From: CAITSH01 sp945892985
Lineage (GTDB): Bacteria; Pseudomonadota; Gammaproteobacteria; Burkholderiales; SG8-39
DNA: 34,142 bases
NCBI GenBank assembly: GCA_945892985.1
Contig: CAMDDU010000046.1
Location: 1 to 34,142 of the forward strand
Direction: 5' to 3'
In this document: piece after piece, positions 24,896-32,960 of the stretch
Layout: every line of letters starts with the position of its first letter
Position numbering within the stretch: position 1 is the stretch's first letter
Notes under the pieces: generated by a model
The model's input: the letters and a program-made list of their open reading frames with translations, nothing else
Told to the model about the DNA's origin: nothing
Databases searched by the model: none
Made by a program: the position numbers and the translations under genes

Positions 24896-27211
24896 TTAGG
24901 CGGCCTTGGCCGGGGTCGCCCGCTGCAGCGCGCGCCACAGCTTGTCCGGCGTCACCGGCATGTCCAGCCTCGCCACCCCGCGCGGGCGAACCGCATTCAT
25001 GATGGCGTTCATGACCGTCGGCAGTGAACCGGAGGTGCCCGACTCGCCCACGCCTTTTGCGCCGAGGGCATTGGTCTTGGTTGGAACATTGTGCTCGTCG
25101 CAGCGGATACTGGGCATCCAGTCGGCGCGCGGCATGGTGTAGTCGAGAAAACTGGCCGACAGCAACTGTCCGGTCTCCTGGTCGTAGACGGCCTCTTCGC
25201 CGAGCACCTGGCCCACGCCCTGCATCACGCCACCGTGCACCTGGCCCTCGATGCTGCTGTGATCGATGGCCGCACCCACATCGTCGACCGTGGTGTAGGA
25301 GAGCAGGGCGGTGACACCCGTATGCGGGTCAATTTCAACTTCGGCGATGTGGCAGCCGTTGGGGAAGGTTGCGCCGTAGGTGCCCTCGGCGCCGCAGTTG
25401 AGCGGATGCCCGTCCGCGCCACCCGCCGGCGCAAGTTTTTGTGCCAGTTCGAGCAGGCCGACCTGCCTGTCGCCCGCATGAAAATAACCGTCGCGGTAGG
25501 TAACAGCCGCCGCGCTCCCGGCATTGAGGGCGCTCGCCGCATGCGGCATGGCGATGTCGATGATTTTTTGCGCCAGAAGTTGCAGTGCGCTGCCGGCGCC
25601 GTAGAGCGAGCGCGAACCGCCCGTGCCGTTGCCCACCAGCGCGGTGTCCGGGTCGCCCTCATGCAGGCTGACGCGTGCGGCGTCAGCGGCCGACAGACCG
25701 AGCTTGTCGGTGACGATGCCGGTGAAGGTGGTCTCGTGCCCCTGGCCGTTGGATTGCGATACGGCAAAGAGGTGTAGGTCGCCATTGGCGTTGAAGCGCG
25801 CACTCACCTGGTCCTTGGGCGACCATCCCGCGCCGCTGATTTCGAGGAAGGTGGCGATGCCCATGCCGCGCAACATGCCCTTGGCCGCTGACGCCGATCG
25901 GCGTGCGGCAAAGCCGTCCCAGTCGGCCAGTTTGAGCGCCTTGTCCATCACCGCGGCGAATTCGCCGCAGTCATAGACCGTGCCGTTGGCTGTTTTGTAA
26001 GGCATGGCCTCGGCCGGCACCATGTTGCGACGGCGCAGCGCGAGCGGGTCGAAGCCGTGCTCGTGCGCGGCCTTGTCGACCAGCAACTCGACGGCGCAGG
26101 CGATGTCGGGGCGACCGGCGCCGCGATAGGAGGAGACCTGCGCCGCATTGCTGTAGGCGACGCGGCAGTGGCCGTAGAGCGCCGGAACGCGGTAGATGCC
26201 CCCCATGGTGATGCACAGGCTGCGGCTGCCTATCATCGCGCCAAAGGGCGTGGCGTAGGCGCCGATATCGGCGCGGTCTTGCCAGCGCATGGCGAGGAAA
26301 TTACCTTCCTTGTCCAGGGCCAGTTCGCCGGTCAGCGACAATGCACGGCCGTGGTTTTCGGACAAAAACAGTTCGGCACGCAGCGCCACCCATTTCACCG
26401 GGCGATTGAGTTTTTTTGCCGCCAGCATCACGGCGAAGTGTTCCGGGTAGACGTGACTGCGCAGGCCGAAGCTGCCGCCGACATCGCCGGTGATGACACG
26501 AATCGCCGTCTCGGGCAGGCCGGTGACCTGCGCGATGTGGGTGCGCATGCCGTTCATGCCCTGGCTTGGCGTGTTCACCACCACCGCGCCGTCTTTCCAT
26601 TCGGCCAGGAATGCGCGCGGTTCCATCGGCGCGCCGACGATGCGCTGGCTGTCAAAGGTGATCTGGCTGCGCAGTGTCGCGCGCGCAAACGCCGCGTCCA
26701 CCGCGGCGGCATCGCCCGACTCATATTCGAAGGCGAGGTTACCGGGCGCCTCGGCGTGCAATTGCGGCGCGCCGGGGCGTGTTGCCGCCTCAAAGCCGAT
26801 GGCGGCGGGCAGGTCCTCGTACTCGACCATGATGGCTTCTGCGGCATCCTGCGCCTGCGCTAGCGTATCAGCGGCGACAAGGGCGACCGGCTGGCCGACA
26901 AAGTGCACGCGTCCCCTGGCGAGGGCCGGCCAGAAGGGCTTGTTCATTTTCATGCCACCTATGCCCTCGAAGGGCACACCGCCTGGCATGGACTGCCAGC
27001 CGGCCGCCTCAAGATCGGCCGCAGTGAGGACGCAGTGCACGCCGGGCATGGCAAGCGCGGCGTCGGTGTTGATGGCGACAATGAGCGCGTGCGGGCGGTC
27101 TGCGCGCAGCACCGCGGCGTGCAATTGTCCGGGCAGGTTGGTGTCGGCGGTGTAGTGGCCGCGGCCGGTAAGCAGGCGTGCGTCCTCGCGGCGTATGGTG
27201 TGTCGTGTCAT
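24896..27211 (-). CDS. Xanthine dehydrogenase/CoxL-family molybdopterin-binding subunit
   Basis: A 771-residue molybdenum-hydroxylase large subunit. It starts with IRREDARLLTGRGHYTADTN, the usual CoxL-type N-terminus, and has HFVGQPVALVAADTLAQAQDAAEAI. Cofactor-binding regions include GGSFGLRSHVYPEH, the active-site loop SSYRGAGRPD (the AYRGAGR type, not the Cys-containing loop of true CO dehydrogenase) and SQSNGQGHETTF. The catalytic Glu lies in AKGVGESGTSGSLP near the C-terminus. The substrate is therefore probably an aromatic heterocycle or aldehyde rather than CO. The FAD subunit (CoxM) and 2Fe-2S subunit (CoxS) expected beside it are absent on both sides. No strong ribosome site precedes the ATG. 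The DISM-GGDEF gene follows 14 bases later or overlaps. Confidence 0.92.
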   Translation of the reverse strand: MTRHTIRREDARLLTGRGHYTADTNLPGQLHAAVLRADRPHALIVAINTDAALAMPGVHCVLTAADLEAAGWQSMPGGVPFEGIGGMKMNKPFWPALARGRVHFVGQPVALVAADTLAQAQDAAEAIMVEYEDLPAAIGFEAATRPGAPQLHAEAPGNLAFEYESGDAAAVDAAFARATLRSQITFDSQRIVGAPMEPRAFLAEWKDGAVVVNTPSQGMNGMRTHIAQVTGLPETAIRVITGDVGGSFGLRSHVYPEHFAVMLAAKKLNRPVKWVALRAELFLSENHGRALSLTGELALDKEGNFLAMRWQDRADIGAYATPFGAMIGSRSLCITMGGIYRVPALYGHCRVAYSNAAQVSSYRGAGRPDIACAVELLVDKAAHEHGFDPLALRRRNMVPAEAMPYKTANGTVYDCGEFAAVMDKALKLADWDGFAARRSASAAKGMLRGMGIATFLEISGAGWSPKDQVSARFNANGDLHLFAVSQSNGQGHETTFTGIVTDKLGLSAADAARVSLHEGDPDTALVGNGTGGSRSLYGAGSALQLLAQKIIDIAMPHAASALNAGSAAAVTYRDGYFHAGDRQVGLLELAQKLAPAGGADGHPLNCGAEGTYGATFPNGCHIAEVEIDPHTGVTALLSYTTVDDVGAAIDHSSIEGQVHGGVMQGVGQVLGEEAVYDQETGQLLSASFLDYTMPRADWMPSIRCDEHNVPTKTNALGAKGVGESGTSGSLPTVMNAIMNAVRPRGVARLDMPVTPDKLWRALQRATPAKAA

Positions 27212-27578
27212 GAGAGGTCGATCGGAGTGTGGGGGGGCAGGGGGATATGAAAGCGAACTGGCTTGGGCGGGGTGCGCAGCGTGTGAATACCCGATTGCGA
27301 AGGAACCGGCGGCAAAACAGGCAAACGGGCAAACGCCGGCGCTGAGCGGCTATTTTAACGGTAATGGCGAGAATGCCGCGAATGGTGCCTTGAGCGCCCT
27401 GTCCGCAAAATCAGCGTGCTTGATGTGTGGTGCGCGGCCAATCTGCGTTATTCTCGCAGCCGTCTTTGTAACAGTAACGCCACATTCCCATGCCAGAAAA
27501 ATTTCAAATTCGGTCACATCGTGCTTTCGGCCTTGTGCGCCAGTTCTCACCCTGCGCCGGCGCGCGCGGGCGCAGCTG
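27212..27578. other. Divergent intergenic region
   Basis: This 367-base gap separates two divergent genes and should hold both promoters. I see no gene. At 27313-27336 are three near-identical 8-base units (GCAAAACA-like, GCAAACGG-like), a possible operator. Around 27467-27540 it is AT-richer than its surroundings, and a small ATG frame at 27490 ends in a TGA overlapping the next gene's ATG. Confidence 0.4.
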
Positions 27579-28553
27579 ATGGCCGCCGGTCGCGAGTGGG
27601 CGTTCTCGTCCGCAATGCAGCCCAAGGCGGACGAACTGGGCTACGACCTGGATGTCGCGCTCGATGCCATGGTGTTGCTGCGGGCCGAGGTGCCGGCCGA
27701 TGCGTTCACCGCCGGTGTGCTGGGCACCGAGCGCTCCGGCTACGGTGTGGTCATCGGGCCCGATGGGCTGGTGCTGACCGTAGGCTACCTCATCACCGAG
27801 GCGACCACGGTCTGGATCACCACGCAGCGCGGCCAGGTTGTGGCAGGCCACCCGCTCGGTTACGACCAGGCCACCGGCTTTGGGCTGGTGCAGCCGCTCG
27901 GGCGGCTCGATGCCACGCCGCTCAAACGCGGTTTCTCCGCCAGCTGCATGCCCGGCGATGAAGTGGTCATGGCCGGGCACGGCGGACGCAGCCATGCGCT
28001 GGCGGCACGCGTCAGCGACAAGCGCGAATTCGCCGGCGCCTGGGAGTACGTGCTCGATGAGGCGATCTTCACTTCGCCGGCGCATCCGCAGTGGGGCGGG
28101 GCCGCGCTTATCGACGAGCACGGCCTGTTGTGCGGCATCGGCTCGCTGCTGTTGCAAGAGGGCGAGGCAGGCAAAGCGACCCAGGGAAATATGGTCGTAC
28201 CCATTGACCTGCTCGAACCGATACTCGCTGACATGCTTAAATTTGGCCGTCCGCGGCGTCCGCCGCGCCCCTGGCTGGGCCTTTACGCCGCCGAATCAAA
28301 CGGGCAATTGCTGGTGACCGGGTTGGCCGCCGGCGGGCCGGCCGAGCGCGACCGCGTGCAGGCGGGCGACCTGTTGATTGAGGTCGCCGGTGAGCGGGTG
28401 AAGGGGCAGGCGGATTTTTTTCGCAAGGTCTGGCAACTGGGCGCGGCCGGCGTGCAGGTGCCCCTGACGGTGGGGCGTGCCGGTGATGTGCTGCGCCTGT
28501 CGGTGCGCTCCGGTGACCGGCAGGACTTTCTCAAAAAACCTTTTTTGCACTAG
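27579..28553 (+). CDS. Trypsin-fold PDZ protein, probable pseudoprotease
   Basis: A 324-residue protein with the layout of a DegP/HtrA (S1C) protease: a trypsin-like domain (residues about 20-215) and a C-terminal PDZ domain (about 225-310; GLAAGGPAERDRVQAGDLLIEVAGERV). The fold landmarks survive, but each catalytic position is changed. The segment normally reading TNAHV is TVGYL (residues about 67-71), so the His is lost. The Asp strand (DLALL type) is TGFGLV near 100. The Ser motif GNSGG is PQWGG near 171. It should therefore be proteolytically inactive and may bind peptides. No signal peptide is apparent. The ATG at 27579 overlaps a short upstream frame's TGA. The stop is 5 bases from the convergent MFS gene. 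Confidence 0.82.
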   Translation: MAAGREWAFSSAMQPKADELGYDLDVALDAMVLLRAEVPADAFTAGVLGTERSGYGVVIGPDGLVLTVGYLITEATTVWITTQRGQVVAGHPLGYDQATGFGLVQPLGRLDATPLKRGFSASCMPGDEVVMAGHGGRSHALAARVSDKREFAGAWEYVLDEAIFTSPAHPQWGGAALIDEHGLLCGIGSLLLQEGEAGKATQGNMVVPIDLLEPILADMLKFGRPRRPPRPWLGLYAAESNGQLLVTGLAAGGPAERDRVQAGDLLIEVAGERVKGQADFFRKVWQLGAAGVQVPLTVGRAGDVLRLSVRSGDRQDFLKKPFLH

Positions 28554-28558
28554 TGGCC

Positions 28559-29758
28559 TTAGGCGGCGCGACCCGCGCTGCGCCACTGCACCAGCAGCGC
28601 CAGCACCGGTGCGCAGACGATGATGCCGCACACCGCGAGCCAGCCCGATTGTGCCAGCGCCATACTGGCCACAAAGGCACCCACTGCGTTGCCGCCCCAC
28701 ACCGACGCCGAAAAAATCGTGTTTGAACGGCTGCGCGCCTCAGGCGCGATGGTGTTGATCAGGGTTTGATTGGCGACCATGGCGGCGCGCAAGCCGCAGT
28801 CGAGCAGAATCGCCCCGACCACTACGGCGGCGACCTGGCTGCCGGCAAAGGCAAAGCTCACATACGCGGCGATCACCAGGCAGATGCCGGTGGTCACCAC
28901 CGGCGTCACGCCGCGCCTGTCCATCCAGCGCCCTGCAGGTCGTGCGATCAGTATCCCGGCGGCCCCCGGTATGCCCATCAATCCGGCCTGTGCCGGCCCG
29001 AACTGGTGGTATTGGAGCAGCATCGTTGCGATGGTCGCCCAGAACCCGCCGTAGGTCATGCCCAGCATCAACTGGATGATGGCAACACGGCGCAGCGCCG
29101 CATGCTCGCGCAGCAGCGCGCCGATGGAACGCAGCAGCGCGAAGTAATTCAGCCCAGTGGTGGCCGGCGAACTGGGCAGGTGCCGGTAGAGCACCGGCAA
29201 GAGCAGTAGCAGCGTGGCGGCGCTAAACACATACATCCAGCGCCAGCCCAGGCCCGCCGCGACAAAACCGCCGGCGACACGCGCGAACAAAATGCCGGTG
29301 AACAGCCCGGTCAGGAGCGTTCCCACGGTGCGGCCGCGGTTGCTGATGTGGGTCATTTCAGCGACCATGGGAATGACATTCTGGCTTGCGGAGGAACAGC
29401 CTATCCCCAACACAAACGATGCGCCGGCGAGCATCGCGAGGCTGGGTGCGCCGGCCATCACCAGCAGCGCCAATATGGTCAGCGAAAATTGCGCCAGAAA
29501 GAGTTTGCGCTTGTCGAAACGATCGCCCAGCGGCACCAGAAAAACCGTGCCGGCAAGAAAGCCGGCAAAAGACAGCGTCGCCACCCAGCCGGTGGCTGCG
29601 GCATCGGCGCCGAACTCCGCCCCCATGCTGGTGAGCATGGGCGTCTGGAAGTGGATCGTCCCCGAGCAGGCGAACATCGTTACCGTGAGCAGTGCCATAA
29701 GGCGCGGCGTCAGGGCCGGGGAGGGGCTGGCAGGCTTAGTCTTGTTGCCGGAGGGCAT
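28559..29758 (-). CDS. MFS transporter
   Basis: A 399-residue major-facilitator transporter with about 12 membrane helices. The first helix region is LMALLTVTMFACSGTIHF. The loop 2-3 motif reads GDRFDKRKLF, matching the family pattern GxLaDrxGrrkxl, and a related motif GRWMDRRGV occurs at the halfway point. The final helices (AVCGIIVCAPVLALLVQW) precede a short basic tail. It looks like a drug/sugar efflux-type member; no substrate is inferred. The ATG at 29758 has no clear ribosome site. Confidence 0.93.
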   Translation of the reverse strand: MPSGNKTKPASPSPALTPRLMALLTVTMFACSGTIHFQTPMLTSMGAEFGADAAATGWVATLSFAGFLAGTVFLVPLGDRFDKRKLFLAQFSLTILALLVMAGAPSLAMLAGASFVLGIGCSSASQNVIPMVAEMTHISNRGRTVGTLLTGLFTGILFARVAGGFVAAGLGWRWMYVFSAATLLLLLPVLYRHLPSSPATTGLNYFALLRSIGALLREHAALRRVAIIQLMLGMTYGGFWATIATMLLQYHQFGPAQAGLMGIPGAAGILIARPAGRWMDRRGVTPVVTTGICLVIAAYVSFAFAGSQVAAVVVGAILLDCGLRAAMVANQTLINTIAPEARSRSNTIFSASVWGGNAVGAFVASMALAQSGWLAVCGIIVCAPVLALLVQWRSAGRAA

Positions 29759-29983
29759 GGTGGTATGGCATGAGGGCTGTGGTGCGTGGTTGGTGCCGAG
29801 GCGGTGCGAACGCAGAGCGCTATTGTAGTGGCTGCGCCGCCTTGCCGGCCCGCTGTCTCGGCGCTTTGCAGCTTTACCGGCGCACTATTTTACCGGCTCA
29901 CTATTAAGGGGCAGGTCAGTACCGCCACGCAATACGCAAGAAAGAGTTTGAGGCCTTTACTCATGTGGGCCGATTCCTAAGCG

Positions 29984-30041
29984 GTCTAACGTCACTGGTT
30001 ATCGGTCGCCAAAAAGCGATCCGATGCACCTAGAGTTAGAT
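29984..30041 (-). other. attC site of cassette F
   Basis: A 58-base attC. Plus-strand cores are GTCTAAC (29984-29990) and GTTAGAT (30035-30041). The interior folds as ATCGGTCGC / GCGATCCGAT with an extrahelical base and an AAAAA loop. The MazF-type toxin stop codon falls inside the outer core. Confidence 0.85.
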
Positions 30042-30374
30042 TCCGATGATCTCATTAAGCCCTTCGACTACAAGCGCAAGCTCCTCCGGCGTAGAGCGAC
30101 CCAGCTTTGTGCCGATGCGCTCAACGGACAAGGTTCGTATCTGGCTGATCTTGATCCACGAACGTTTAGCCAGCTTCGGGAATTTTAGTTCGTGCGTGAG
30201 AGGAAATCCCGCGCGCTGGGGTTGGCTGGTCAATGCAACCGCGATGACTGTGCCGGAGCGTTCATTGAACACGTCATGACTTAGAACCAGCACGGGACGC
30301 AGGCCGGCCTGTTCACGACCGCGTACGGGATTGAGATCGGCCCAACGAATTTCGCCTCTCAGTATTCGGGCCAC
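30036..30374 (-). CDS. MazF/PemK-type toxin (cassette F)
   Basis: A 112-residue endoribonuclease-type toxin of the MazF/PemK fold. Hallmarks are RGEIRWADLNPVRGREQAGLRPVLVLSHD, with the GxEQxGxRPxLV pattern that forms the active-site loop, and the strand GTVIAVALTSQPQ. Family toxins cut mRNA at short sequences, or other RNAs in some members. It overlaps the end of the upstream antitoxin gene by 16 bases, which is typical for co-translated pairs. Its stop lies inside attC. It should be made from a promoter within the cassette rather than a distant array promoter. Confidence 0.9.
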   Translation of the reverse strand: MARILRGEIRWADLNPVRGREQAGLRPVLVLSHDVFNERSGTVIAVALTSQPQRAGFPLTHELKFPKLAKRSWIKISQIRTLSVERIGTKLGRSTPEELALVVEGLNEIIGI

Positions 30375-30601
30375 GACTCAAGCTCCTGGCCCAAGCCTTC
30401 CTCGGCGAGAGATTTTTCAAACTTGGGATCGAGTTTGGCGCACTCCGATGCAAGGCGACCACGCTCCATTCGGGCAAGTTTCTCGCTCACGGCCGCCTGA
30501 ATCGCGCGACTGCGGTTGGGGAAGATACTCTTAGAGACCAAACTGTCAACGCGGATCAGCGTGTCCTGGTCCAGGGTAATCGCTACCTTTACGCTACTCA
30601 T
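30359..30601 (-). CDS. Antitoxin partner of MazF-type toxin (cassette F)
   Basis: An 80-residue protein with an N-terminal ribbon-helix-helix-like segment (SSVKVAITLDQDTLIRVDSLV, then NRSRAIQAAVSEKLARM) that should bind the operator. The acidic C-terminal tail (EKSLAEEGLGQELESWPEY) is the type that wraps the toxin. This is the CopG/MazE-like arrangement. The start at 30601 is set by GGAG 6 bases upstream; a longer frame from 30631 adds 10 residues. Antitoxin precedes toxin, with a 16-base overlap. Confidence 0.87.
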   Translation of the reverse strand: MSSVKVAITLDQDTLIRVDSLVSKSIFPNRSRAIQAAVSEKLARMERGRLASECAKLDPKFEKSLAEEGLGQELESWPEY

Positions 30602-30653
30602 GTTTTTCTCCGGAGTATGACAATACATCATACCACAGGCGGTGGCGCAAGGA

Positions 30654-30710
30654 ATCTAACGTCAATGCTCAGCGGCGCCGGCAGTGCGTCCGCTGCAGCT
30701 AAAGTTAGGC
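30654..30710 (-). other. attC site of cassette E
   Basis: A 57-base attC with plus-strand cores ATCTAAC (30654-30660) and GTTAGGC (30704-30710), and an interior stem AGCGG / CCGCT. The higA stop (30705) lies in the outer core. Confidence 0.85.
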
Positions 30711-30998
30711 CGCTGTAAGTCTGACTTTGCTGACATTGCCTAGATCTACGTGCTGTTTGGCCTGCCACAGATCATGGTTGTATTGCATGGCCAGCCAACT
30801 CTCCGGAGAACGACCAAGAGCTTTGGAAAGACGCAACGCCATTTCTGGGCTGATGCCACTGGTTCCGGTGAGAACGCGATGCAGTGTAGACGCTGCAACT
30901 CCGAGCTTTGCGGCCAATTCACGACCGCTGAGCCCGTTCGGCTCCAAATAAACCTCGGTAATGAATTCACCGGGATGAGGCGGATTGTGCATGGTCAT
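30705..30998 (-). CDS. higA: HigA-family antitoxin (cassette E)
   Basis: A 97-residue HigA/VapI antitoxin with one helix-turn-helix domain. PPHPGEFITEVYLEPNGLSG is the family N-terminus, followed by ELAAKLGVAASTLHRVLTG, the recognition helix-turn-helix. The end, SPESWLAMQYNHDLWQA, is also conserved. It neutralises the HigB toxin and represses the pair. The ATG overlaps the higB stop by one base (TAATG), so translation is coupled. A second Met at residue 3 is an alternative start. Confidence 0.93.
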   Translation of the reverse strand: MTMHNPPHPGEFITEVYLEPNGLSGRELAAKLGVAASTLHRVLTGTSGISPEMALRLSKALGRSPESWLAMQYNHDLWQAKQHVDLGNVSKVRLTAA

Positions 30999-31276
30999 TA
31001 GTGGTAGTCCTCATATTGCAACACGAAGGCGTGCCCGTCTTTGAACTCGAACGTCAAGCGCCAGTTCCCGTTCACCCACACGGACCAACGGCGGGGTTCA
31101 AACCCCTTCAGCGGGTGCAAGCGAAACCCTGCAATGTCCATGTCCTCTATGGACTGAGCAGTATCCAAAGCCGCCAAAAGCATGCGAAGTCGCTTGGCAT
31201 GGTGTGGTTGGATTCCCGCGGTGCTTCCCGATGCAAAGAACTTGCCTAGGCCTTTGTGCCGGAACGATTGAATCAT
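30998..31276 (-). CDS. higB: HigB-type toxin (cassette E)
   Basis: A 92-residue RelE-superfamily toxin of the HigB/plasmid-maintenance killer group: MIQSFRHKGLGKFF at the N-terminus, LLAALDTAQSIEDM in the middle, then HPLKGFEPRRWSVWVNGNWRLTFEF and a terminal YEDYH. These toxins cut mRNA on the ribosome. The toxin gene precedes the antitoxin gene, the reverse order typical of hig modules. About 42 bases separate its ATG from the preceding attC, enough for a promoter and ribosome site only. Confidence 0.92.
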   Translation of the reverse strand: MIQSFRHKGLGKFFASGSTAGIQPHHAKRLRMLLAALDTAQSIEDMDIAGFRLHPLKGFEPRRWSVWVNGNWRLTFEFKDGHAFVLQYEDYH

Positions 31277-31312
31277 GTGCCAATTATAGCGTGTTGCGCA
31301 TCGCGCAACAAG

Positions 31313-31381
31313 GCCTAACGTTCACTGCCAGCGTCGCGCGCGGCTTCATCGCGCGCGTCCGGTTGCGCCGTGTTGTTGGGC
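31313..31381 (-). other. attC site of cassette D
   Basis: A 69-base attC with plus-strand cores GCCTAAC (31313-31319) and GTTGGGC (31375-31381). Its centre contains GCGCGGCTTCATCGCGC, shared with the attC sites of cassette C and the right-end site. Confidence 0.87.
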
Positions 31382-31387
31382 GTCGGG

Positions 31388-31687
31388 TTAGCGATGATTG
31401 GCTTCAGCATGCAACGTGAGTCCCAAGGCTCCCACTACCTTGAGAATCGTGTCGAAGTCAGGGCTGCGCTCTCCGGAAAGGGCTTTGTAAAGACTTTCTC
31501 TAGAGAGACCCGAATCGCGTGCCACTTGCGACATGCCTTTCGCGCGAGCGATATTGCCAAGGGCCTTCGCGATGAATGCGGCATCACCGTTGGCTTCTTC
31601 AAAGCAAGCCTCAAGGTAAGCAGCCATTTCCTCAGGAGTCCTAAGATGTTCGGCAACGTCGTAGCGAGTGGTTACTGTTTTAGCCAT
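31388..31687 (-). CDS. Addiction-module antidote protein, HTH type (cassette D)
   Basis: A 99-residue antitoxin of the HigA-like probable addiction-module antidote family (TIGR02684 type). It starts TRYDVAEHLRTPEEMAAYLEA, then has IAKALGNIARAKGMSQVARDSGLS, a Cro/C1-like helix-turn-helix, and ends TILKVVGALGLTLHAE. It lies 5 bases after its toxin and its stop is 6 bases before the attC. Its role is to neutralise the toxin and repress the pair. Confidence 0.9.
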   Translation of the reverse strand: MAKTVTTRYDVAEHLRTPEEMAAYLEACFEEANGDAAFIAKALGNIARAKGMSQVARDSGLSRESLYKALSGERSPDFDTILKVVGALGLTLHAEANHR

Positions 31688-31692
31688 TGAAC

Positions 31693-31995
31693 TTACTCCA
31701 AAAGGTTACGCGCAAGACGCAAGGCCACCTTGATGTCGTTGGCCTGGGTTTTCTTGTCGCCACCGGCCAGCAAAATAATTATCTCGTGTCCTCGCGACTT
31801 GAAATAAACCCGGTAACCAGGGCCGAAATCAATCCGCAGTTCAGAAACGCCCTCACCCACCGGCTTGACATCGCCTGGATTTCCCTCGGCCATCCGGTCA
31901 AGCCTGGCTTGTACGCGCGCCCTTGCCTTCATGTCGCGCAAGCCATCCAGCCATTGAGCGAATTCAGCGGTTTTGCGAATTTCGATCATTGCCAA
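31693..31995 (-). CDS. RelE/HigB-type killer protein (cassette D)
   Basis: A 100-residue toxin of the RelE/ParE superfamily, addiction-module killer group (TIGR02683 type). Characteristic parts are TAEFAQWLDGLRDMKARARVQARLDR, VGEGVSELRIDFGPGYRVYF and ILLAGGDKKTQANDI. It precedes its antitoxin, as is typical of this family. The pair fills the cassette with little spare sequence apart from its attC. Confidence 0.9.
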   Translation of the reverse strand: MAMIEIRKTAEFAQWLDGLRDMKARARVQARLDRMAEGNPGDVKPVGEGVSELRIDFGPGYRVYFKSRGHEIIILLAGGDKKTQANDIKVALRLARNLLE

Positions 31996-32047
31996 ATGTA
32001 GCCTTGTGGCTACACCTTGTCAAGGTCGCGTCGAGGATCCACTAGAC

Positions 32048-32117
32048 GCCCAACGTTTGAATTCACCGGTGGTGCGCGGCTTCATCGCGCAGCGTCCGGT
32101 GGAATGATCGGTTAGCC
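32048..32117 (-). other. attC site of cassette C
   Basis: A 70-base attC with plus-strand cores GCCCAAC (32048-32054) and GTTAGCC (32111-32117). Its centre has GTGCGCGGCTTCATCGCGCA. It lies 51 bases past the stop of the cassette C gene. Confidence 0.85.
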
Positions 32118-32168
32118 CGCGGTACGTGGCATCCACGACTTCTTGTTGGGCATGCGGTCATACGCCCT

Positions 32169-32597
32169 CTAAAAGCGACCGAGGTACTCAGCTGCATCGG
32201 CGGCATGCAAGTTCTGACGAATGACTTCCTTTCCGGAAACCCGCCGGTTGCCATAGAAGCAAATCGCTACCGTTGGTGTTGACGCCCAGTCAGCAAGTAT
32301 CTGGATGGCACCCTCATCGTTGCTTGGGGTGGGAAGATTCTCAGCGACCAGTCTAGCCATAGCTTGCGGAGCAGGCTTAGGCTGTTTCGATTGAGCAGCT
32401 TTGACGCACTCACGAAGACCAGCACAGAAATTCCCCAACTCGTTGAGGTTCAGGAGCATTGCCAATGGAGACGCCCCCTTTTTGGTCAACTGGACGATCC
32501 AGTAACCAGGCCACGATGTTGTCATCATCTCAAAGTGCCAATCGCTAATCAGCGATTCCACGTCAGTGGCGTCGGTTTCTATTGCGTGCGGGATCAT
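32169..32597 (-). CDS. Unrecognised cassette-borne protein, 142 residues (cassette C)
   Basis: I recognise no family. The start at 32597 is well supported by AGGA five bases upstream. The sequence begins MIPHAIETDATDVESLISDW, continues with a Trp-rich region (WHFEMMTTSWPGYWIVQL), a helical segment (NLNELGNFCAGLRECVKAAQ), a Gln/Pro-rich linker and a beta-like end (TPTVAICFYGNRRVSG). No signal peptide or membrane segment is apparent, so it is probably cytoplasmic. It is a single gene with no partner in its cassette. Cassette genes of unknown family are frequent, so function is open. Confidence 0.72.
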   Translation of the reverse strand: MIPHAIETDATDVESLISDWHFEMMTTSWPGYWIVQLTKKGASPLAMLLNLNELGNFCAGLRECVKAAQSKQPKPAPQAMARLVAENLPTPSNDEGAIQILADWASTPTVAICFYGNRRVSGKEVIRQNLHAADAAEYLGRF

Positions 32598-32612
32598 GGG
32601 TTTCCTAAAGGG

Positions 32613-32669
32613 GGCTAACGTCGCCATTGAACGGCGCCGAAAGGCGTCCGTTCCGATGGCTTGTTATGC
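32613..32669 (-). other. attC site of cassette B
   Basis: A 57-base attC with plus-strand cores GGCTAAC (32613-32619) and GTTATGC (32663-32669). The stem GAACGGCGCC / GGCGTCCGTTC encloses a GAAA loop. The ParE-type toxin stop lies in the outer core. Confidence 0.85.
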
Positions 32670-32960
32670 GCGCCCTTGCCAGATTGCTGGATCGCGCCGC
32701 GCATGGAATATCGCCAGAACCACGATCTGTTCGGGCTCGGCAGAATAGAAAATGGAATAGGGGAAGCGGCGTGCCCGAACACATCGAATTTCCTTGTGCT
32801 TGATCGGGTAACGGTCAGGGTATTTGGAAGCAAGTTCAACTGCACGGTCAATCTCCGCGACAAACTGAATTCCAAGGCCAGACTGACGCTCCTCGTACCG
32901 CAGTGCTGCGTCGTCAAACTCGGCTTGGGCAGCGGGCCGAAAGACGACCTTTAGGGTCAT
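32664..32960 (-). CDS. RelE/ParE-family toxin (cassette B)
   Basis: A 98-residue ParE-like toxin: FRPAAQAEFDDAALRYEERQSGLG, then FVAEIDRAVELASKYPDRYP and RCVRARRFPYSIFY, ending with VVLAIFHARRDPAIW. These are the classic ParE blocks. ParE toxins act on DNA gyrase, though relatives in the superfamily cut mRNA; which applies is not visible. Its ATG overlaps the antitoxin stop by 4 bases (ATGA). Its stop is embedded in attC. Confidence 0.9.
   Translation of the reverse strand: MTLKVVFRPAAQAEFDDAALRYEERQSGLGIQFVAEIDRAVELASKYPDRYPIKHKEIRCVRARRFPYSIFYSAEPEQIVVLAIFHARRDPAIWQGRA

Noticed and set aside
25091..26863. Plus-strand ORFs of 228 and 268 codons opposite the molybdopterin-binding subunit
   Set aside because: The minus-strand gene has intact family motifs along its full length, so these are antisense frames.
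29759..29983. Possible further cassette or attC left of the array
   Set aside because: I found no pair of core sites or stem here. It looks like the chromosomal flank before the MFS gene.
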